Shown here piece after piece: positions 42,395 through 51,109 of a stretch of DNA of 52,878 nt (position 1 is the stretch's first letter; every line of letters starts with the position of its first letter). The DNA is from Olivibacter sitiensis DSM 17696 (GTDB taxonomy: Bacteria; Bacteroidota; Bacteroidia; Sphingobacteriales; Sphingobacteriaceae). The stretch covers positions 1-52,878 of the forward strand of contig NZ_ATZA01000042.1 in assembly GCF_000427965.1 (NCBI RefSeq), read 5' to 3'. A program made the position numbers and the translations under genes. The notes under the pieces were generated by a model that saw nothing but the letters and a program-made list of their open reading frames with translations, did not search any database and was not told where the DNA came from.

Positions 42395-43597
42395 TTATAT
42401 TTTTGTTTCGACTGCCCGCATTACTTTTCCGTATTCATAGTCGGAAGAAACGCCTTTTGCTGCTTTCAAAAAGCTTTCCTTCACGATTGCTTCATTTGGC
42501 ATATCCCTTGCAATTTGCTGTAAGATTTTACTTTTTTCGTAGTCCGAACTTATTTTTTGCGTGTACTCCAGCAGGCTAACCCATTCGCTGCTATCCGTTA
42601 TATTTTTGTCAATCAGTTGGCTTAAAAGCTGTCCTTTGTGGTAATCACTTTTTATGCCGTCCATCGCCGTTATGGTGAGTGAATAACGATTTTTCGCACC
42701 AGCTTTATGTTTCAACAGGTTTTGGAGCACTTGCGCTTTATGGTAATCGCTGTTAATAGATGTCGAAACACGCAGCAGTTCGGCAAATTTCCGGTCGGTC
42801 ATCTCAACGGATTTCAAGCTGGCGAAAAGTAAATCCGCCTTGTAGTAGTCGCTACCTATTAGTGCTATAAAGTCCAGAATTTTACTGTATTGGCTATCCG
42901 AAAGCGGCGAAGCCAGCAGCCTTTTTGTGACAGCCGCACGGTAATAATCGGACTGCACATCACCGATGACCTCGATATAGGCTGTTGTTACGTCTTTGTT
43001 TTCCAACTGTGCGGCCTTTATCGTTTGGAGGAAGCTGCTCTTGTAGTAATCTGACGAAAGCATGTCGTCAGCCTGATGCAGCAACCTGATTAAATCAGTG
43101 GTAGAGATCGTGGGTTGCTGCGACAGGTAATTCATGTAGGTCGTCTTGACATAGTCGTTCTTGAACCGGGGAATCTCCGTAAAGACGGCTTCAAAACCGC
43201 CCCTGGCGTATAGTTTGGCCGCCCGTTCTTGCGAGGCAACGCCACTGTCTATCAAAAATTGTATGCAATCGGCTATTAAGCGCCGTTCATCGGGCGTAAA
43301 CGATGACTTGGTTTTGCCGTCGATTTCGTACGATAGCGTACCCTGCTTGTCTGAGGTGACGAGCAGGCTGGTGTTATCTTTTTCATAGCTTATGCGTCCG
43401 CCGGGCGGTAATGTCTGCACATCCGTTTCATCGTCGTTAAAGGCAATTTTACCTTTAACCTTTATCTTTGCCGACTGTCTGTCGTCGTTAATGGTGACAT
43501 TGGTGTACGTTGTTCCTTTCTCTTGAACTGAAACTTGGGCGCTTGCCGCAAAAGACAGCAGCGAGGCCAGTACTACGGTAATAATTAAAGATTTCAT
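42395..43597 (-). CDS. Secreted protein with eight SDY-helical repeats
   Basis: The 400-residue product has a signal peptide (MKSLIITVVLASLLSFAASA), a beta-rich N-terminal part (about 25-100) and eight repeats of about 36 residues from about residue 145 to the end. Each has the form (I/V)xSDYxKxxLLxxL, for example INSDYHKAQVLQNLL, IKSDYHKGQLLSQLI and ISSDYEKSKILQQIA. Similar SDYxK repeats occur, to my knowledge, at the C-terminus of some Bacteroidota M56/BlaR1-type proteins; no peptidase domain is present here. A periplasmic alpha-solenoid binding protein is likely. Set within the permease array in the same direction, it may be a periplasmic partner, though it could have its own promoter in the 291-bp gap upstream. 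Confidence 0.75.
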   Translation of the reverse strand: MKSLIITVVLASLLSFAASAQVSVQEKGTTYTNVTINDDRQSAKIKVKGKIAFNDDETDVQTLPPGGRISYEKDNTSLLVTSDKQGTLSYEIDGKTKSSFTPDERRLIADCIQFLIDSGVASQERAAKLYARGGFEAVFTEIPRFKNDYVKTTYMNYLSQQPTISTTDLIRLLHQADDMLSSDYYKSSFLQTIKAAQLENKDVTTAYIEVIGDVQSDYYRAAVTKRLLASPLSDSQYSKILDFIALIGSDYYKADLLFASLKSVEMTDRKFAELLRVSTSINSDYHKAQVLQNLLKHKAGAKNRYSLTITAMDGIKSDYHKGQLLSQLIDKNITDSSEWVSLLEYTQKISSDYEKSKILQQIARDMPNEAIVKESFLKAAKGVSSDYEYGKVMRAVETKI

Positions 43598-43888
43598 CCT
43601 ATTTTTATGCTTAATTTTTCATTTTATCCATCATGTTTATTTACAAGGTAGTACATCCGTTTAGCAAACCGAGCGCAGCGAGCTCAATGAAGTTAAATGC
43701 AACTCCGCTCGTTACCTGCACAGTCTTACCTACCGCACTATCTTTGCAGGTCACTGTCCCCCTCCCAACGCTCTTTACTACACACCCCCCTCGAAGAGGG
43801 GGATACACCAGCGTGCTACCTTTCTAGCGCCCAAACTTTACTCACTATGTATATCCAAGCAACAGGATATGCATAGGGATTTCGCTAT
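43598..43888. other. Intergenic region between permease 7 and the SDY protein
   Basis: No gene. It contains a strong hairpin at 43786-43802 (CCCCCTC-gaa-GAGGGGG) without a T-run, and GC-rich words such as GAGCGCAGCGAGC. A near match to the -7 box (TACCTTG on minus, near 43655) could start the SDY gene. Confidence 0.45.
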
Positions 43889-46261
43889 TTACTCATCGCG
43901 TAAAGACTCCACCGGATTTGCCATGGCCGCCTTGATGGCCTGCGCGCTCACCGTGAGCAAGGCAATCGCTACGGCCGCCAGTCCTGCGAGGGCAAACATC
44001 CACCATTGTATCTCTACCTTATAAGCAAAATCTTCCAGCCATTTGTTCATGGCCCACCAGGCTAATGGTGTTGCAATGAGGACGGCCAGGAATACCAATA
44101 TGATGGAACCTAAAGAGAGGAGCTGTACGATGCTTCCGACACTGGCACCCAGTACTTTGCGGATGCCGATTTCCTTTACGCGCTGCCGAACAGTGTAGGT
44201 AGAGAGTCCCAAGAGCCCAAGACAGGAAATGAAAATCGCAATGGCGGCGAACAGATTGAAAAGAAGGCCAGTGCGTTGATCCGATTGGTATTTGGATTCA
44301 AACTGCTTATCGACAAAATTGTACTTGAAGGGAGCGGGGGAGTCTCCCGCATATTTTTGGTATTGCTTTTCTACAGCCTTAATAGCATTCGAAGCCTCTG
44401 CAGCAGTGGTACGTACATACAACATATTACCGTCATACCAATGGAAAAAGAGCAAGGGCGAGATTTTTTCCTTGAGTGACTTGAAGTTGAAGTCCTTGAC
44501 AACACCCGCTATGGTGCCCGGCCGGTTGTGGAAACTAATGGGGGTACCCACATAAGGCGGGGTAAGGCCCATTTCCCTCACCGCGGCTTCGTTGACGACG
44601 TATAAGTTGCTGTCGGCAGCTGTACCCGTGAGGTTTCGCCCTTCCAGCAATTGAATACCCATGGTAGGGATAAAGTCTTTGTCGATGGAAGATTGACTGA
44701 CGAAGATGGCAAGATTGGCTGGTTTTCCTGGCCATTCCAGGTCGCCTGTGGCGTTGCCGATATTGGTAAAGTCGTACATGTCCGCCAGCGCCACATTGAT
44801 GATGCCCGGATGGTTTCTCAATTCATTTTTTACGGCGTCGATGTGCTCCACGGCATTATCCGGAAGTGGCACGCTGAAAACGTAGTTTTTATCGTAACCG
44901 AGGTCCAGCAAACGCATATAGGCCATTTGTCTGCCGATAACTAAAGTAGCCACAATCAGCACCATGGAGATAGAGAATTGGAAAACGACGAGTACTTTAC
45001 GAAGCAGCGTGGCGCCTATGCCTGAAGACATTTTTCCTTTCATCACCTGGAGCGGTTGGAATCCAGAAAGCAGTAAAGCTGGATAGATTGAGGCGGCCAA
45101 CAAAGTGCCCAAGGCCGAGTATCCGATGACTTTCCAGATATTGGGATTGTACCAGGAGAACTGCAGTTCCTTGCCTGCCAGGGTGTTGTAGAAGGGCAAG
45201 AGTAAGACGATAAGACCGATGGCAATCAAGAGCGCGACGCAAAAGAGCATGGCGGTCTCCACCATAAACTGCGAAAACAATTGCCATTTGCTGGCGCCGA
45301 TGACCTTCCGGATGCCGACTTCTCGTGCGCGTTCCAGCGCACGGGCGGTAGTGAGGTTGATGTAGTTGACGGCCGCTATCGCCAATACCAAGATGGCAAT
45401 AAGTACAAAAATTTGTACCATCCTTGCCGAGGCATTGTTTCCGTCTACGCCGATTAGATGGAGGTCGGCAAGGGCTTGTAGTTTGAACTGCACCGTGCTT
45501 TCACCGTTTCGGGCGTCAACGTAAAATTTCGTAAATTTCTGCTCGACAGCTACTGGATTGGCTCCATCACGTAATTTGACAAAGGTTTTAAAGGCATAGC
45601 TCCCCATGTCCACATCGATGGACTTCCAATCGCCATTTCCACCATGCTCCGTAAATCGTTGTGCATAGTAGGCCATCGGGAAGATGGCGTCAAATGCCAT
45701 GGTGGAGTTGTCCGGAAAATCCTGAAAAAGGCCGGTTATAGTAAAGTTATCTCCCCTGTACTGGATTACTTTACCCATGGGGTTTGCCTCTCCAAAGAAC
45801 TTTCTCGCGGCCGATTCAGTCAGGGCTACGCTATTTGGGTTGGGGAATAGCTGTGAGCGATTTCCCTTGAGCAAGTCAAAGTTGAAGATATCCAGGAATG
45901 TACTGTCGACATACGCTGTGGTGAGACCGTCAATCACCGTTCTCCGATCTTCACTGGTGAGTAACTGGCCATTGTTTTCGGAAATGCGGACGATGGATTC
46001 CACTTCGGGGATGGATTGGCTATATACGGCCAAAGGTCCGGGAACGCCCTCCCAAACCGTATTGACGTCTAGTTGGGCTGCGAAGCAATGGATGCGATTA
46101 TAGTCCCTATGAAAGCGGTCATAACTCTTTTCGTGCTGCACCCAAAGCAGCAGCAGGATGGCGGTAACCAGACCAAAGGCCAATCCGCTGAGGTTGACAG
46201 CGGTGTGGAATTTGTGCTCCTTCAGGTTCCTCCAAGCAGTTTTGAAATAGTTCCTTATCAT
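43889..46261 (-). CDS. FtsX/MacB-type ABC permease 7
   Basis: A 790-residue permease, the shortest of the array, starting MIRNYFKTAWRNLKEHKFHT with helix AVNLSGLAFGLVTAILLLLW. Coupling segments are LERAREVGIRKVIGASKWQL and RQRVKEIGIRKVLGASVGSI. The first extracytoplasmic region has PNPNSVALTESAARKFFGEA. The second half carries KILSLGSIILVFLAVLIATP-like helices, differing from the KDFVKLVLLA form of the others. The end AMANPVESLRDE is shared. Spacing to permease 8 is 132 bp of modular spacer. Confidence 0.88.
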   Translation of the reverse strand: MIRNYFKTAWRNLKEHKFHTAVNLSGLAFGLVTAILLLLWVQHEKSYDRFHRDYNRIHCFAAQLDVNTVWEGVPGPLAVYSQSIPEVESIVRISENNGQLLTSEDRRTVIDGLTTAYVDSTFLDIFNFDLLKGNRSQLFPNPNSVALTESAARKFFGEANPMGKVIQYRGDNFTITGLFQDFPDNSTMAFDAIFPMAYYAQRFTEHGGNGDWKSIDVDMGSYAFKTFVKLRDGANPVAVEQKFTKFYVDARNGESTVQFKLQALADLHLIGVDGNNASARMVQIFVLIAILVLAIAAVNYINLTTARALERAREVGIRKVIGASKWQLFSQFMVETAMLFCVALLIAIGLIVLLLPFYNTLAGKELQFSWYNPNIWKVIGYSALGTLLAASIYPALLLSGFQPLQVMKGKMSSGIGATLLRKVLVVFQFSISMVLIVATLVIGRQMAYMRLLDLGYDKNYVFSVPLPDNAVEHIDAVKNELRNHPGIINVALADMYDFTNIGNATGDLEWPGKPANLAIFVSQSSIDKDFIPTMGIQLLEGRNLTGTAADSNLYVVNEAAVREMGLTPPYVGTPISFHNRPGTIAGVVKDFNFKSLKEKISPLLFFHWYDGNMLYVRTTAAEASNAIKAVEKQYQKYAGDSPAPFKYNFVDKQFESKYQSDQRTGLLFNLFAAIAIFISCLGLLGLSTYTVRQRVKEIGIRKVLGASVGSIVQLLSLGSIILVFLAVLIATPLAWWAMNKWLEDFAYKVEIQWWMFALAGLAAVAIALLTVSAQAIKAAMANPVESLRDE

Positions 46262-46393
46262 GCACTTAGTATTGAGATATGCGTATTGCGTATTGAGATA
46301 TTAGGTGTCTTTTGCTCTTTCATCTTTATCCCTTATTCTTTCATTTTTCAATTTTATCGCGATTCGCATGTCGCACCTCGCAATACGAAATGA
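46262..46393. repeat. Modular spacer between permeases 7 and 8
   Basis: Contains the 43-bp module 46349-46391 shared with 22585-22627, in the same position directly after a permease stop codon, and TATTGAGATATGCGTATTGC-type words next to the start of permease 7. Confidence 0.8.
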
Positions 46394-48820
46394 TCATTCA
46401 TCCCTTAGACTATCCACCGGATTGGCTACCGCCGCTTTGATGGCCTGCGCGCTTACCGTGAGCAAGGCTATCACCACGGCCGCCAGTCCTGCCAGGGCAA
46501 ACATCCACCATTGTATCTCTATCTTATAGGCAAAATCTTCCAGCCATTTGTTCATAGCCCACCAGGCAATGGGAGAGGCGATGACAATGGCTAAGAGTAC
46601 CAGTTTTACAAAATCTTTAGATAATAACCCCACTATCCCTGATACCGAAGCGCCAAGCACCTTGCGGATACCGATTTCCTTGGTGCGCTGGAAAGCGGTG
46701 AGGGTAGCCAAACCAAAGAGGCCTAAGCAACTGATAAATATCGTGACTCCTGTCGCCAGATCGATCAATTTCGCCGTGCGGTATTCGGTTTCATAAAGTG
46801 TTTTTATCTTTTCATCAACAAATTTGTATTCGAATGGTGCATTTGGGTAGAAGTTTTTCCATTCTTTTTCCATGGTGGCTATGGCCTTTTTCCATTGCTT
46901 CCGGTCATTTGGCAGTTTGATATGGAATGTTTGTAGTTGTCCTGATTTGTTGGACGAGCCCAATATCAAAGATCCTATCTCGGTCCGCAACGATTTTTGA
47001 TGAAAATTCTTGAATACCCCCACAATAGGTAGGTTTATATTGTCGCTTTGGACGAGAAACTGTCCAATGGCTTGTTCCGGAGACTGCAATCCAAGTGCCT
47101 CTAGGGCCGCCTCGTTGATCAGGATATCGCGCATGGTATCGGTCTGCTGTATATTGCGTCCTGCCAACAGTTCGATCTGATAGACGTCGATGTAATCCTT
47201 GTCGATGTATTTGCGTGGTGTAGACAGTTGTATACGTCCTGTATCCGCGGTAAAATAATATATGTTTCCCCAATGGTTGTTGCTTTGCGGTTCATGCCCC
47301 ATCGCAACACCCGCTATTTCGGGACGTTTTTCCAACGCCCGTTTGTAAAGAAAAGGGTCAACATCACTGTTTTGATATGATTTATAAGGCATACGGATAT
47401 TTACCAAAGCATCGTGTGAAAAACCTAAGTCTGCTTTTAGCGTGTAATCCAGTTGCTGCCCGATGATCATTGCACTCACGATAAAAAACTGGGCAATGAT
47501 AAACTGGAATATGATAAGGGACTTGCGCAATGTAAGGCGGGTACCCTTGATTTTAGTCTCTACCTTGCCTTTTAGGGTTTCTATAGAGCGCACTTTGTTT
47601 ATCAGATAAGCAGGGTAGAGACCAGCAAAAAGCGATACGAGTATAACCAATCCGATAAGGAATATGCCTACGATAAGTCCGTTGTCGAAGTGGTGTATTC
47701 CTTTTGGTATAAACTCGGGATATATCTTTTGAAAAAAGGATACCGATGGCCAAGACAGTAATAAGGCAAAAAGCGTAATACACAGGGTTTCCGCCAGAAA
47801 ATTGGCCGTCAGGTAAATAGGTCTGGCGCCTAAAGTCTTGCGGATGCCGATTTCCTTGGCACGCTGCGGTACCTGTGCGGTGCTTAGATTGATATAGTTG
47901 ATACAGGCCAAGATGAGCAAAAATCCACCAATGGCAATAAGCCCATACATTACTTTTTTGTCGGTGCTGGTCCCCTCTGTATCGTATTGGCGTTCAAAAT
48001 GTTTATTTATTAAAGGAAATGATGCAAATTGTACCTTGAATCCCATTGCCGCATGTTGTTCGTACGCTGTCTCCTGGTAGCGTTTATGCGCTAAATCCAA
48101 CAAGTGTTTGAGGGAAGCTTGATTTTTGGCTTTCACATAGAGTATATGATTGGAATTCATGCCGAGCCAATTGTGGTTGCTCCATTCTTTTTCCGGGATC
48201 GGCATGAATACTTGGGCGTTAAAACTGCTTGGGAATGGCAGGTTTTTGACGACACCCGATACGACCAATTGTGTCGTATCACCCATAATTGCCTTTCCGA
48301 TAAGGTCGGCGGTCCTAGTCTTCGGGAAATAGACCTTGGCCCTTTCTTCTGTCAATACCACATTGTTGGGAGCGGCAAAGGCAGTTTTGGCGTTGCCCGC
48401 AATCCATTCGTAAGGTAGAAGGTCGAAATAAGTCGCCCGTGTACCCACCATTCCTTCTTGATCGTCGAACATCAAAGGTTCGTCTTCTCCGTCTTGGTTT
48501 ATGGACAAACGTTCGAAATATTGACTATAAATAGGCACAACCAATGCGTCGTCCAGGGATTCATCGGTCAATAACGGTGCCATACCCAAAGGAGCACCTG
48601 CGAAACCGCTTTTTTCACCCTCAAATTCATTTTCGGATACAATCTGATAAACATCTTCCACTTCAGGAATATCCTTATCAAAACTAAACTCATAATGGAC
48701 AATACTGAATACCAGCCAACAGGCACTGATACCTATTGTCAATCCCAATACGTTCAGTGCGGTGAACAATTTATTGTTCCACAGCACGCGCCAAGCGGTA
48801 TTTATGTGGTTTTTTATCAT
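46394..48820 (-). CDS. FtsX/MacB-type ABC permease 8 (first permease after the ATPase)
   Basis: An 808-residue permease of the group of 1 and 5, starting MIKNHINTAWRVLWNNKLFT with helix ALNVLGLTIGISACWLVFSI. Coupling segments are PQRAKEIGIRKTLGARPIYL and FQRTKEIGIRKVLGASVSGI. The first extracytoplasmic region includes AAPNNVVLTEERAKVYFPKT. It follows the ATPase gene by 61 bp and is the most likely direct partner. Its last 110 residues are nearly those of permeases 1 and 6, while residues 50-280 are distinct. Confidence 0.9.
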   Translation of the reverse strand: MIKNHINTAWRVLWNNKLFTALNVLGLTIGISACWLVFSIVHYEFSFDKDIPEVEDVYQIVSENEFEGEKSGFAGAPLGMAPLLTDESLDDALVVPIYSQYFERLSINQDGEDEPLMFDDQEGMVGTRATYFDLLPYEWIAGNAKTAFAAPNNVVLTEERAKVYFPKTRTADLIGKAIMGDTTQLVVSGVVKNLPFPSSFNAQVFMPIPEKEWSNHNWLGMNSNHILYVKAKNQASLKHLLDLAHKRYQETAYEQHAAMGFKVQFASFPLINKHFERQYDTEGTSTDKKVMYGLIAIGGFLLILACINYINLSTAQVPQRAKEIGIRKTLGARPIYLTANFLAETLCITLFALLLSWPSVSFFQKIYPEFIPKGIHHFDNGLIVGIFLIGLVILVSLFAGLYPAYLINKVRSIETLKGKVETKIKGTRLTLRKSLIIFQFIIAQFFIVSAMIIGQQLDYTLKADLGFSHDALVNIRMPYKSYQNSDVDPFLYKRALEKRPEIAGVAMGHEPQSNNHWGNIYYFTADTGRIQLSTPRKYIDKDYIDVYQIELLAGRNIQQTDTMRDILINEAALEALGLQSPEQAIGQFLVQSDNINLPIVGVFKNFHQKSLRTEIGSLILGSSNKSGQLQTFHIKLPNDRKQWKKAIATMEKEWKNFYPNAPFEYKFVDEKIKTLYETEYRTAKLIDLATGVTIFISCLGLFGLATLTAFQRTKEIGIRKVLGASVSGIVGLLSKDFVKLVLLAIVIASPIAWWAMNKWLEDFAYKIEIQWWMFALAGLAAVVIALLTVSAQAIKAAVANPVDSLRDE

Positions 48821-48881
48821 TGTATCTAGTATTTAGATTTGAGACTACTCATATCTCACAACTTGCAACTCACAACTAAAT

Positions 48882-49556
48882 TTACCCCACCGTTTCCATC
48901 ACCACATGTCCATCCAGCATACGGATGACACGGTCGCTGAAACGGGCATCGTGCTCACTGTGTGTTACCATGACGATGGTCGTGCCAGCTTCGTTCAATT
49001 CGGTGAGCAATTGCATCACTTCATTACCGTTGTTGGAGTCGAGGTTACCAGTGGGCTCATCCGCCAGGATCAGTTTGGGATTGTTCACCACGGCACGGGC
49101 CACGGCCACACGCTGCTGCTGACCACCGGAGAGCTGCTGCGGAAAGTGGTTCCTACGGTGCATGATCTGCACTTTTTCCAGTACTTCTTCCACGCGCCTC
49201 TTGCGCTCGGCAGCGGGTACATTGGTGTAGATGAGCGGCAACTCCACGTTTTCGAACACCGTGAGTTCATCGATCAGATTGAAGCTCTGGAACACGAAGC
49301 CGATATTGTGCTTACGCAGGTCGGAGCGCTTGCGCTCGTTGAATTTGGCTACCTCGATGTCGTTGAAGAGGTAACTACCTTCGTCCAAATCGTCCAGCAG
49401 GCCTATGATGTTAAGCAAGGTAGACTTGCCACAACCAGATGGGCCCATCACGGCAACAAATTCGCCTTTATTGACATGGATGGTCAAGTCATTGAGCGCT
49501 ACCGTTTCCACTTCCTCTGTACGGTAGAATTTCTGTAAGTTGGTTATTTTAATCAT
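48882..49556 (-). CDS. ABC transporter ATP-binding protein (LolD/MacB type)
   Basis: The 224-residue ATPase powers FtsX/MacB-type permeases from the cytoplasmic face. Walker A is GPSGCGKST (38-46), the Q-loop is at Q90, the signature LSGGQ at 142-146, Walker B LILADEP from 162, D-loop NLDS, and the H-loop histidine at 199. The X-loop region FVFQSFNLIDELTVFENVEL is typical of the LolD/MacB subfamily. All catalytic positions are intact. It is the only ABC ATPase in the window and the first gene of the array, so it may serve several or all eight permeases. No HlyD/MacA adaptor or TolC-like channel is adjacent, unlike many efflux sets. A putative regulated promoter lies at 49617-49701. Confidence 0.95.
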   Translation of the reverse strand: MIKITNLQKFYRTEEVETVALNDLTIHVNKGEFVAVMGPSGCGKSTLLNIIGLLDDLDEGSYLFNDIEVAKFNERKRSDLRKHNIGFVFQSFNLIDELTVFENVELPLIYTNVPAAERKRRVEEVLEKVQIMHRRNHFPQQLSGGQQQRVAVARAVVNNPKLILADEPTGNLDSNNGNEVMQLLTELNEAGTTIVMVTHSEHDARFSDRVIRMLDGHVVMETVG

Positions 49557-49616
49557 ATTCTTTAATAGCTGTTAGCGATTAGCGATTAGGCCTTAGCTCT
49601 TTTTCTATTTTGATTC

Positions 49617-49701
49617 ACCTTTTTTGTTCCAAAAATACAATATATTGAAAATCAATAGTTTGTTATTTTTTGCCCTTAGCGATTATGTTCGTATTCGGAC
49701 A
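49617..49701 (-). promoter_or_regulatory. Putative enhancer site and sigma-54-like promoter for the array ATPase
   Basis: On the minus strand: palindrome TGTCCG-AATA-CGAACA (49701-49686), then 57 bp to TTGG (49632-49629), whose GG is followed by 10 nt and GT (49618-49617). An extra half-site GTACAA lies just upstream of the palindrome. A TATTTTTG (49637-49630) matching the -7 box overlaps, as at permease 4. The remaining 49557-49616 and 49702-49870 show only spacer words and a small CCGTCAGCTGGCGG hairpin near 49769. Confidence 0.5.
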
Positions 49702-49878
49702 CTTTTTGTACGCTTGTGGACAGTAGGGCAGCTTATTGGTTGATTTGTCGTTGGTTTATTCCCTTGGGGCATCCGTCAGCTGGCGGACGCCCGTATACGC
49801 TTTAGTCTTTAGTCTCTGGACTAGAATTTTTAAAGATATTTTATTGAAATATTGTTTTATTTCATATTTATTTCTTTT

Positions 49879-49886
49879 TATATTTG
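49879..49886 (+). promoter_or_regulatory. -7 box before four-repeat protein B
   Basis: TATATTTG with a TTG 24 bp upstream (49852-49854) fits the Bacteroidota promoter. It lies 14 bp before the ATG at 49901, so the leader is only a few bases. Confidence 0.5.
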
Positions 49887-49900
49887 TTGATATAGATTGA

Positions 49901-51109
49901 ATGTCTCACCTAAACCTACAACCTATGGAATACCTAAAAGAAAAAAAACGCGATTTTTTGAGACGGGATTTCAGTCAAGAATATTTCCCTAACTGCATTG
50001 ATGAAGTTTTTACTGAGATTGCCCCATATCAGTTACGAGAACGTGTATGGCATTGGTTTTCAATAATACTACAAGAAACGGCTGTAACCAATGAAGAAAA
50101 GCTGGAAATACGCAAAACTCATGCGATAATTTGCAAGCTGATGGATGCTGCACATGAATTGCTCTACGAACGCGATGTGCATAATCGTTATCATATGGAT
50201 TTCGAGCGTTATGTAAAAAGCCCATTCTATTCCTCTCAAAAACATAGTAAAGGGTTCTTTAATGAAAAAATCCAATTACATGGCGGCAAGGTTTGGTGGC
50301 TGAGCCTAGAGGAAAGCTTGGATTGTTATCTAGCCTTCGAAAATTTCTTTTATTATGCATCATTACCTGAATGGAAAAGGAAGATGTCACATTGGGAAGA
50401 ATCTGCGATTACAGGCGTCAGTGCGGTAGAATATATGGATGATGAACGCATTGCTTCTATATGTGAACATCTTTTCAAGTTAATTGAAGCGTGCTGTATT
50501 TTTCATAAATGGTGTTTCGAGAGTTTTGTCAATACGCCGCTTATGGGATATGGCGAGGATGGCTTTAACCCTGCTTATTCGGATGGTGATGCTATTTTTG
50601 CGCCTTTTAATTACCTTAATGAGCTGATGCGTGAGGAAAATGCTTCGACGTTGAAAAATAAACTCGCGAATTTATATGGGTTGACCAAAAACGAAGACAA
50701 TCAGTTATCCGCTGATGAAATTGCTGGTCTGGTGGAGTTTCACGACCACTTCCAGGCTTTAATTGAGGTTGCCTATCTGATTTCCAGATGTGTCTATTGG
50801 CCTATAGATTGGTTTGATAGGGAAAAACGGCCTTATGCCTATGTCCCTATAATGGAAAACGAAGGATATGAAATAAATGATCCATACCTATCCCTAGAGG
50901 AATGTATTAATCCATTTTCGGTCTTGAGCAAGGTGTTTGATTTTGGGGAATTCGAATATCACAGTTATTCTTTACGCAGACATCTAAAAAGCGCTATAGG
51001 CTTGATAAAGAGCTTTGAAGATATAGAATATATAGAAAATTGGAACCGCTTGATAGAGTCCCTCTATCTCATAAATGTCAAGGTGTATTTTGGTCTTTTA
51101 AAAGACTAA
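49901..51109 (+). CDS. Four-repeat helical protein B (unknown family)
   Basis: A 402-residue relative of the protein at 34553. Four repeats of about 95 residues are visible. Repeat 2 reads FFYYASLPEWKRKMSHWEES where protein A has FFSKISVVEWCLLLDKWHEY; the repeat-end helices are HLFKLIEACCIFHKWCF, HFQALIEVAYLISRCVYW and the final RLIESLYLINVKVYF. There is no signal peptide, membrane helix or catalytic motif. The start at 49901 follows a -7 box; an in-frame ATG at 49925 is the alternative. Here the gene stands alone, without the XRE/HEPN genes that accompany protein A, but again close to an AAA/DUF4143 ATPase. Function unknown. Confidence 0.65.
   Translation: MSHLNLQPMEYLKEKKRDFLRRDFSQEYFPNCIDEVFTEIAPYQLRERVWHWFSIILQETAVTNEEKLEIRKTHAIICKLMDAAHELLYERDVHNRYHMDFERYVKSPFYSSQKHSKGFFNEKIQLHGGKVWWLSLEESLDCYLAFENFFYYASLPEWKRKMSHWEESAITGVSAVEYMDDERIASICEHLFKLIEACCIFHKWCFESFVNTPLMGYGEDGFNPAYSDGDAIFAPFNYLNELMREENASTLKNKLANLYGLTKNEDNQLSADEIAGLVEFHDHFQALIEVAYLISRCVYWPIDWFDREKRPYAYVPIMENEGYEINDPYLSLEECINPFSVLSKVFDFGEFEYHSYSLRRHLKSAIGLIKSFEDIEYIENWNRLIESLYLINVKVYFGLLKD

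Noticed and set aside
20017-48820. Permease array as an assembly artefact of one repeated gene
   Set aside because: The copies differ throughout their extracytoplasmic regions and in length, so they are true paralogues.
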